DNA of 64,000 nt from Microbacterium elymi (lineage in GTDB: Bacteria > Actinomycetota > Actinomycetes > Actinomycetales > Microbacteriaceae): positions 1,426,001 through 1,490,000 of the forward strand of contig NZ_CP091139.2 of NCBI RefSeq assembly GCF_021582895.2, written 5' to 3'. This document shows, in pieces, positions 59,602 through 64,000 of this stretch. The notes under the pieces were generated by a model. It was not told the DNA's origin. It saw only the letters and a list, made by a program, of their open reading frames with translations, and made no database searches. Position 1 is the stretch's first letter; the number at the start of each line of letters is the position of its first letter. The position numbers and the translations under genes were made by a program.

Positions 59602-59688
59602 GGCGAGCCGGAAGCCGCCCGTCATGCGGTCGGCGCGGGTAGCGTGGGCGGCAGGACTGCGACGAAGGCTGCGACGAAGGAGGACGAG

Positions 59689-60226
59689 ATGTTCGAGTAC
59701 GACCCCTACGCGGAGTTGGCGCGGCTGAAGGAACTCCCCACCTTGACGGTGACGAGCACCGATTTCACTGAGGGGCAGCGGCTTCCGCAGGAGAGCTGGG
59801 GCTCCGGCGCCGGAGGTGCGGACCGCTCGCCGCAAGCTGAGCTGGTCGGGGGCGCCCGAGGGCACGCGCAGCTTCGCGGTGTCCTGCTTCGATCCGGATG
59901 CCCCGACCGGATCCGGATACTGGCACTGGGCCGTGTACGACATCGACTCATCCGTGGGAGAACTGGCGGCGGACGCCGGGAACGGCCGTGCGGGGTCGCT
60001 GCCGGCCGGGGCGATCACGCTGCCGAACGAGGCGCGCAGCGAGCGGTACATCGGTGCGGCGCCGCCGGCGACCACGGGCGTGCACCGGTATTTCTTCGTC
60101 GTGGATGCGCTGGATGTCTCGCACCTCGACATCGCGCCGGGGTCGACGCCGGCCGTGCTGGGGTTCAATCGGCACTTCCATGCGCTGGCCCGCGGCATCC
60201 TCGTCGGCACCGCGTCCGTCGACTGA
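59689..60226 (+). CDS. YbhB/YbcL-family phosphatidylethanolamine-binding-like (PEBP) protein, one frame break
   Basis: About 178 residues. SPQLSWSGAPEGTRSFAVSC, FDPDAPTGSGYWHWAVYDI and HRYFFVVDAL are the PEBP ligand-pocket motifs. Prokaryotic PEBPs are cytoplasmic and of unclear function. The break near 59834 is GCAGCTG read GCAAGCTG. ATG with GAAGGAGG upstream. Confidence 0.9.
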
Positions 60227-60274
60227 CCGCGCCCCCGTTCTGGGTGCCCCCGACCCCGCCGCTTTCTCGTCGAA

Positions 60275-60344
60275 ATCGTACGATTTGGCCGAGTGAACAT
60301 CAGTCTGGGCCGAGATTGATGTGCAGTCGGCCAAATCGTACGAT
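60275..60344. repeat. 70-bp palindromic element, copy 3
   Basis: Again ATCGTACGAT at both ends, 26-bp arms with two mismatches, and an 18-nt loop. It is 49 bases after the PEBP stop and 40 bases before the exonuclease start, on a + strand pair. Confidence 0.9.
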
Positions 60345-60383
60345 CCCGCGGAGGGGGTCGGCGGGGCGCCATAGGCTGGGCGC

Positions 60384-61231
60384 ATGCGCTTGGCCACCTG
60401 GAATGTCAACTCGATCCGCGCCCGCGTCGCCCGCACGGTGGAGTTCGCCGTCCGTGAGGATGTCGACGTCCTGGCGATGCAGGAGATCAAGTGCCGACCC
60501 GACCAGTTCCCCTACGGACCGTTCGAGGACGCCGGATACGAGGTCCACGCACACGGCCTGAACCAGTGGAACGGCGTCGCGATCGCCAGCCGGCTGCCCG
60601 TGGCCGACGTGCAGACCTCGTTCCCGGGCATGCCCGGGTTCGCGAAGGGCCACGAAGGCCCCGACCAGCCCCAGGAGGCGCGGGCGATCAGCGCGCTCGT
60701 CGGCGGCACCCGGGTCTGGAGCCTGTACGTGCCCAACGGCCGCGGCCTGGACGACCCCCACTACGTGTACAAGCTCGACTGGCTGGCCGCCCTCGCCGCG
60801 CACGTGAAGGATGAGCTGGCCCGCGACCCGGCAGCTGCCGCTGGCCCTGGTGGGCGACTTCAACATCGCCCCGACCGACGCCGACAACGGCGACCCGGCG
60901 GTGGTCGAGGGCGTGTCCACGCACGTGTCGCCGCGCGAGCGGGCGGCCTTCGCCGCGCTCGAGGCGGCGGGGCTGTCGGATGTCGTCCGCCCGCTCGTTC
61001 CCACCGGCTTCACGTACTGGGACTACAGGCAAGCTGCGCTTCCCCCGCAACGAGGGCATGCGCATCGATTTCATCCTCGGCTCCCGGGCGTTCGCCGACG
61101 CGGTCTCGGCCGCCGGCATCCACCGCAACGAGCGCAAGGGCGAGATCCCCAGCGACCACGTTCCGGTGACCGCGGACGTCGACCTCGACCCCGCCGGCGA
61201 CGAGGACGACGTGCCGATGATCTTCGGCTGA
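60384..61231 (+). CDS. xth: Exodeoxyribonuclease III, two frame breaks
   Basis: 281 residues after repair. Mg-binding and catalytic motifs MRLATWNVNSIRAR, AMQEIK, YVPNGRGLDDPHY, LVGDFNIAPTD and PSDHVPV are those of exonuclease III AP endonucleases. Extra bases near 60838 (CCGCAGCTG) and 61028 (GGCAAGCTGC). Confidence 0.94.
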
Positions 61232-61258
61232 CGCCGGCCTCGACCCGCGCAGGCCCCG

Positions 61259-61876
61259 TCAGTCCCCCAGCGTCATATCCCCCGTGGTGGGCGCACCGGC
61301 CGGCGCATAGCGCAGCTGCACCATGCCCTTCTCGGTCGTCACGGCCGGGGCCACCAGACGCAGCGCGGCCGGGACCGCGCCGTCGGGGAACACCTTCTTG
61401 CCGCCGCCGAGCACGACCGGATACGTCCACAGCACCAGCTCGTCATACAGCTCGTCCGCCAGCAGCGAGTGGGCGAAGTCCACACTGCCGATCACGTGCA
61501 CGTTGCGGTGCCGCTCCCGCAGCGCGTCGATCTCGGTGCGCAGGTCCGGCCCGAGCAGCGAACTGCCCTGCCACCCCAGCGCCGGGGTCCCGCGGGAGGC
61601 GACGTACTTCGGCACCCGGTCGAAGAGCGCGCCGATCGGGTTGTCGGTGTGCCGGGGCCAGTACGCCGCGAAGATGTCGTACGTCCGGCGGCCGAGCAGC
61701 AGCGCGTCCAGCCCCTCCATGTTCTCGGTGACGAGGCGTCCCCCGGTGTCGTCCAGCAGCGGAGCCTGCCACCCGCCGAAGCCGAAGCCGTCGCTGGGGT
61801 CCTCCTCGGCGGCGCCGGGCGCTTGGGCCACGCCGTCCAGGGTGGTGAACAGATCGATCAGGATGCGGCCGGTCAT
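61259..61876 (-). CDS. Dihydrofolate reductase/RibD C-terminal-family reductase
   Basis: 205 residues, no frame break. RILIDLFTTLDGVAQAPG, LLGRRTYDIFAAYWPR, VIGSVDFAHSLLADELYDEL and PVVLGGGKKVF mark the RibD_C/YyaP group of NADPH reductases. Start overlaps the HxlR stop (ATGA), so it is the last gene of the VOC-HxlR-reductase operon. Confidence 0.9.
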   Translation of the reverse strand: MTGRILIDLFTTLDGVAQAPGAAEEDPSDGFGFGGWQAPLLDDTGGRLVTENMEGLDALLLGRRTYDIFAAYWPRHTDNPIGALFDRVPKYVASRGTPALGWQGSSLLGPDLRTEIDALRERHRNVHVIGSVDFAHSLLADELYDELVLWTYPVVLGGGKKVFPDGAVPAALRLVAPAVTTEKGMVQLRYAPAGAPTTGDMTLGD

Positions 61877-62601
61877 GCGCGTGTCCTTTCGTCGGCCGTG
61901 CGCTCCGGGACGAGAACCGTCCCGGAGTCGATGTGGAACGTCGCGGCGAACCGCTCCAGCAGCACCGGGTCGCCCGCCAGCACGTGCAGCACGCCGGCGT
62001 CGAGGGCGGCGGCCGGCGTCAGCTCACCGGAGATGATGTGCCGGATGCCGGGGCCCGCGGCGATCGTGATGTCCGGGTCACCGGCCGGCGGCATCCCGCC
62101 CACCGGCGGCGCGGGCGGCGCCACCTGCGCGACATGCAGCCCTCGGGGGAGACCTGGGCCCGCAGCGCGACGTCGCCCACGTGCAGCTCGTAGTCCGCGG
62201 GCGGCGCCGAGGCCGCGACATCCGCCTGGAACGCGGTGCGCAGCGCCATGGTCAGCGAGTCCGGGGTGACCTGGTCGTCGGGGCCGGGGTCGCCCATCGC
62301 CTGGAACCCCCAGCGGCCGAGCGCGAGGACGATCGGCTCGAGCTCGCGGCCGTACTCGGTCAGCTCGTACACCAGGCCGCAGTGGTGCAAGCGGCACGCG
62401 CCGCACCACTCCGCCGTCCTGCAGCTCCTTGAGCCGGGCGGAGAGGATGTTCGTGGGGATCCGGGGCAGTCCCTGATTCAGGTCGGTGTAGCGGCGGGGG
62501 CCGACGAGGAGGTCGCGGATGATCAGCAGCGCCCAGCGCTCGCCGATCAGGTCGACGGCCGTCGTGACCCCGCAGTACTGTCCGTAGCTGCGGGCCGCCA
62601 C
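61873..62601 (-). CDS. HxlR-family transcriptional regulator with C-terminal extension, two frame breaks
   Basis: About 242 residues, twice the basic HxlR length. The HTH half (YCGVTTAVDLIGERWALLII, RYTDLNQGLPRIPTNILSA) is followed by a sterol-carrier-like C-terminal domain (ISGELTPAAALDAGVLHVLA). Breaks near 62388 (GCTGC read GCTTGC) and 62140 (C run). GTG start directly after the VOC stop. A palindrome upstream of the operon is its likely site. Confidence 0.88.
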   Translation of the reverse strand: MAARSYGQYCGVTTAVDLIGERWALLIIRDLLVGPRRYTDLNQGLPRIPTNILSARLKELQDGGVVRRVPLAPLRPGVRADRVRPRARADRPRARPLGVPGDGRPRPRRPGHPGLADHGAAHRVPGGCRGLGAARGLRAARGRRRAAGPGLPRGLHVAQVAPPAPPVGGMPPAGDPDITIAAGPGIRHIISGELTPAAALDAGVLHVLAGDPVLLERFAATFHIDSGTVLVPERTADERTRA

Positions 62602-63047
62602 CTACGCGGCACCTTCTCCCTGCGCGGCCAGGGCCGCCTCGGGTCCCTGTTCGACGGCCTCCGGGGCCATGTAGAGGAAGCCGAGCGAGTTGCCGTCCGG
62701 GTCGTCCAGGTCGCGGCTGTACATGAAGCCGAGGTCCTGTGCCGGGCGCGGTTCGCTGCCCGGCGGCGATGCCGGCCGCGATGAGCCGGTCGACGTCCTC
62801 GCGCGAATCGCAGCTGAACGCGACCGAGACCTGCAGGGTGTCGATCGGATCGGCGATCGGCTTGTCGGTGAAAGTGGCGAGGAACTCGCGCTTGAGCACC
62901 ATGAAGAAGATGTTCTCATCCCACACGATGCACGCGGCGTTCTCGTCGGTGAACTGGGGGTTCAGGGACGTATCGAGCGCCGCGTAGAACGCCTTGCTTG
63001 CGCTCCAGGTCGCTGGTGGGAAGGTTCACGAAGACGTTGGTGGCCAT
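62602..63047 (-). CDS. VOC-family (glyoxalase-like) protein, two frame breaks
   Basis: 147 residues after repair: VFVNLPTSDLERSKAFYAAL, then ACIVWDENIFFMVL and the C-terminal half DLDDPDGNSLGFLYM. Members are metal-dependent lyases, dioxygenases or bleomycin-type resistance proteins; this one resembles the YaeR/PhnB-like group with no set function. Breaks near 63000 (GCAGCAAG read GCAAGCAAG) and 62757. First gene of the operon. Confidence 0.87.
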
Positions 63048-63065
63048 GTCGACTCCATCCGAGTT

Positions 63066-63101
63066 GCTTGTTCTTAACAAGCATGCTTGCAAAGAACAAG
63101 C
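63066..63101. promoter_or_regulatory. Nested palindromes in the VOC-HxlR promoter
   Basis: GCTTGTTCTT and AAGAACAAGC form a perfect outer inverted repeat, and CAAGCATGCTTG is a perfect 12-bp inner palindrome. It is 19 bases before the first gene, as expected for an HxlR operator. Confidence 0.65.
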
Positions 63102-63170
63102 TGGTCGTCAAGACCCGATTCGACCGACCCCTCTCTGGACCCGCCCGCGAGAGCCAGGACCGATCTCATC

Positions 63171-63230
63171 CGCGAGATCACGCTCGTGCACGCTGTGAGC
63201 GCGAAACATGTACACGAGCGTGATCTCGCG
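63171..63230. repeat. 60-bp palindromic element with 18-nt loop
   Basis: Arms of 21 bp (CGCGAGATCACGCTCGTG then C/T and AC) pair with one mismatch around an 18-nt loop. The loop length equals that of the 70-bp elements and the inner arm end has a similar GTGCAC, but the outer sequence differs. It lies about 100 bases past the FMN reductase stop. Confidence 0.85.
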
Positions 63231-63330
63231 TGGGGATGCCGCGGGCGCGGCGCGGTGGGGATGCCGCAGCGCGGCGCGCGTGGGGATGCCGCGGCGCGGC
63301 GCGCGTGGGGATGGCGCGGCGCGGCCGGTG
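63231..63330. repeat. 25-bp tandem repeat, four units
   Basis: Units start at 63231, 63256, 63281 and 63306, each TGGGGATG(C/G)CGC followed by GCGGCG-rich sequence. The array begins at the end of the hairpin and runs to the stop codon of the reductase. Confidence 0.85.
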
Positions 63331-63943
63331 TCAGGCCGCGTCGGAGTCTGCGTCCTCCGCGGCCGCGTCCCCCGCGGCGGCATCCGCCGTGTCGACGTAG
63401 CGGGCGATGAGCGCGGTGAACGCGGCCAGGTAGGAGGTCAGGAACGCGGCCGTCCCCTCGTTGGAGACCGCACCGTCCACGCCGAACAGGCCGGGCGTGG
63501 ACTGGATGTAGCCCTCGGGCTGGCCGAGCGTGGGCGCGTTGTAGTGGCTCAGGATCGCCTTCAGATGCTGCTGGGCGGCGGCCGTGGAGATCGGGCCGCC
63601 GGAGGTGCCGATCACGGCGGTCGGCTTGTGGTCGAACGAGGCCTGACCGTAGGGGCGGGCCGACCAGTCCAGCGCGTTCTTGAGCACGCCCGGGATGGAG
63701 CGGCTGTACTCGGGCGTCACGATGATCACACCGTCCACGTCGGCGATCGCCTGCTTGAAGTCACGGGCGACCTGGGGGAAATCGGCGTCGTGGTCGGGCG
63801 AGTAGAACGGCAGGTCCTTGATCGGGATCTCGACGAGCTCGACGCCGGCGGGGGCGAGGCGGGCCAGGGCCCGGGCGAGCCGCCGGTTGATGGAGGTGCT
63901 GGAGATGCTGCCGACGATGCAAGCCGATCGTGTACGGGGTCAC
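63331..63943 (-). CDS. NADPH-dependent FMN reductase-family protein, one frame break
   Basis: About 203 residues. FMN phosphate loop GSISSTSINRRLA after TIGCIVGS, PEYSRSIPGVLKNALDW, and GTSGGPISTAAAQQHL belong to the NmoR/azoreductase-like flavodoxin fold. The break near 63921 is GGCTGC read GGCTTGC. GTG start with AGAAGGA upstream. The C-terminal tail is Asp/Ala-rich. The last 57 bases of the window hold no gene I can place. Confidence 0.9.
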
Positions 63944-64000
63944 GGTGATCCTTCTGTGTCTCGATTCGGGCACCGCCTGCTGCCGCCGCGGAGTGGACGC

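Noticed and set aside
47439..60344. 70-bp palindromes as terminal repeats of insertion sequences
   Set aside because: No transposase lies between or beside them, the copies are complete by themselves, and the intervening genes are ordinary.
1..64000. Programmed ribosomal frameshifting as the cause of the many frame breaks
   Set aside because: The breaks occur in unrelated genes on both strands, at the same word irrespective of reading phase, and also in a non-coding array. No slippery heptamer plus structure is seen.
1..64000. Mass pseudogenisation or a decayed genomic island
   Set aside because: Protein sequence on each side of the breaks is fully conserved and housekeeping genes (xth, pntA, the M13 peptidase) are affected as well.
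1..64000. tRNA or rRNA genes
   Set aside because: No cloverleaf with a CCA-like end or rRNA-like conserved stretch was noticed by eye; a tRNA scan would settle this.

Overview
The window is very GC-rich and gene-dense, with GTG starts, 4-base ATGA/GTGA overlaps between operon genes, a probable mycothiol-dependent enzyme family and a DUF222/HNH gene. Together these suggest an actinobacterium; a Microbacteriaceae member such as Microbacterium is an inference from style, since no rRNA or tRNA lies in the window. Reading quality matters here: about 45 single-base frame breaks cut otherwise well-conserved genes. Most sit at GCAGC/GCTGC words (read as GCAAGC/GCTTGC, or with an extra C) and the rest at C/G homopolymers. 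They look like consensus errors of a long-read assembly, so broken genes are annotated as one CDS with the break positions given.

Positions 1-36000 form a catabolic island. It starts with an FAD oxidoreductase and an IlvD/Edd dehydratase, divergent from an aldehyde dehydrogenase. Then come an NDMA-type alcohol dehydrogenase, a maleylpyruvate-isomerase-family protein and an IclR regulator. Divergent from that regulator is an operon for a MaoC hydratase, SDR, acyl-CoA ligase, amidohydrolase and acyl-CoA dehydrogenase. A cyanobacterial-PAL-like aromatic amino acid lyase, a LysR regulator, a polar amino acid ABC transporter and a sarcosine-oxidase-like flavoenzyme follow. After these come a first branched-chain-type (Liv) ABC operon, a second IclR regulator, a LigM/GcvT-like O-demethylase, a second Liv operon, a GntR regulator, another aldehyde dehydrogenase and an MFS carrier. 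A shared palindrome, TCAGGTWRCCTGA, lies upstream of the alcohol dehydrogenase, the MaoC operon and Liv operon 1, and a close variant is embedded in a hairpin over the second IclR start. This points to one IclR regulon spanning more than 20 kb. The likely theme is uptake and beta-oxidation-like breakdown of plant-derived aromatic or amino-acid-like compounds; the substrate is unknown.

Positions 36000-64000 are more housekeeping-like. They hold a DUF222/HNH gene with a 47-bp tandem repeat at its stop codon, an arylamine N-acetyltransferase, a penicillin-binding/beta-lactamase-fold protein lacking the SxxK pair, an M13 metallopeptidase, an isochorismatase-family hydrolase, a MATE exporter, a deazaflavin-dependent nitroreductase and a TrmH-type RNA methyltransferase. 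An NRAMP metal transporter with a DtxR/MntR regulator, an SDR, a NagD-like HAD phosphatase and a sugar ABC/ROK/LacI locus follow. The rest is pyrE, transhydrogenase pntAB, a PEBP protein, exonuclease III, an HxlR-VOC-reductase operon and an FMN reductase.

The most unusual non-coding feature is a family of exactly 70-bp inverted repeats (26-bp arms, 18-nt loop, ends ATCGTACGAT) at three intergenic sites between 47 and 61 kb. A fourth hairpin near 63.2 kb has the same 18-nt loop but different arms. All lie just downstream of a gene. No tRNA, rRNA, CRISPR array, transposase or phage gene was found.
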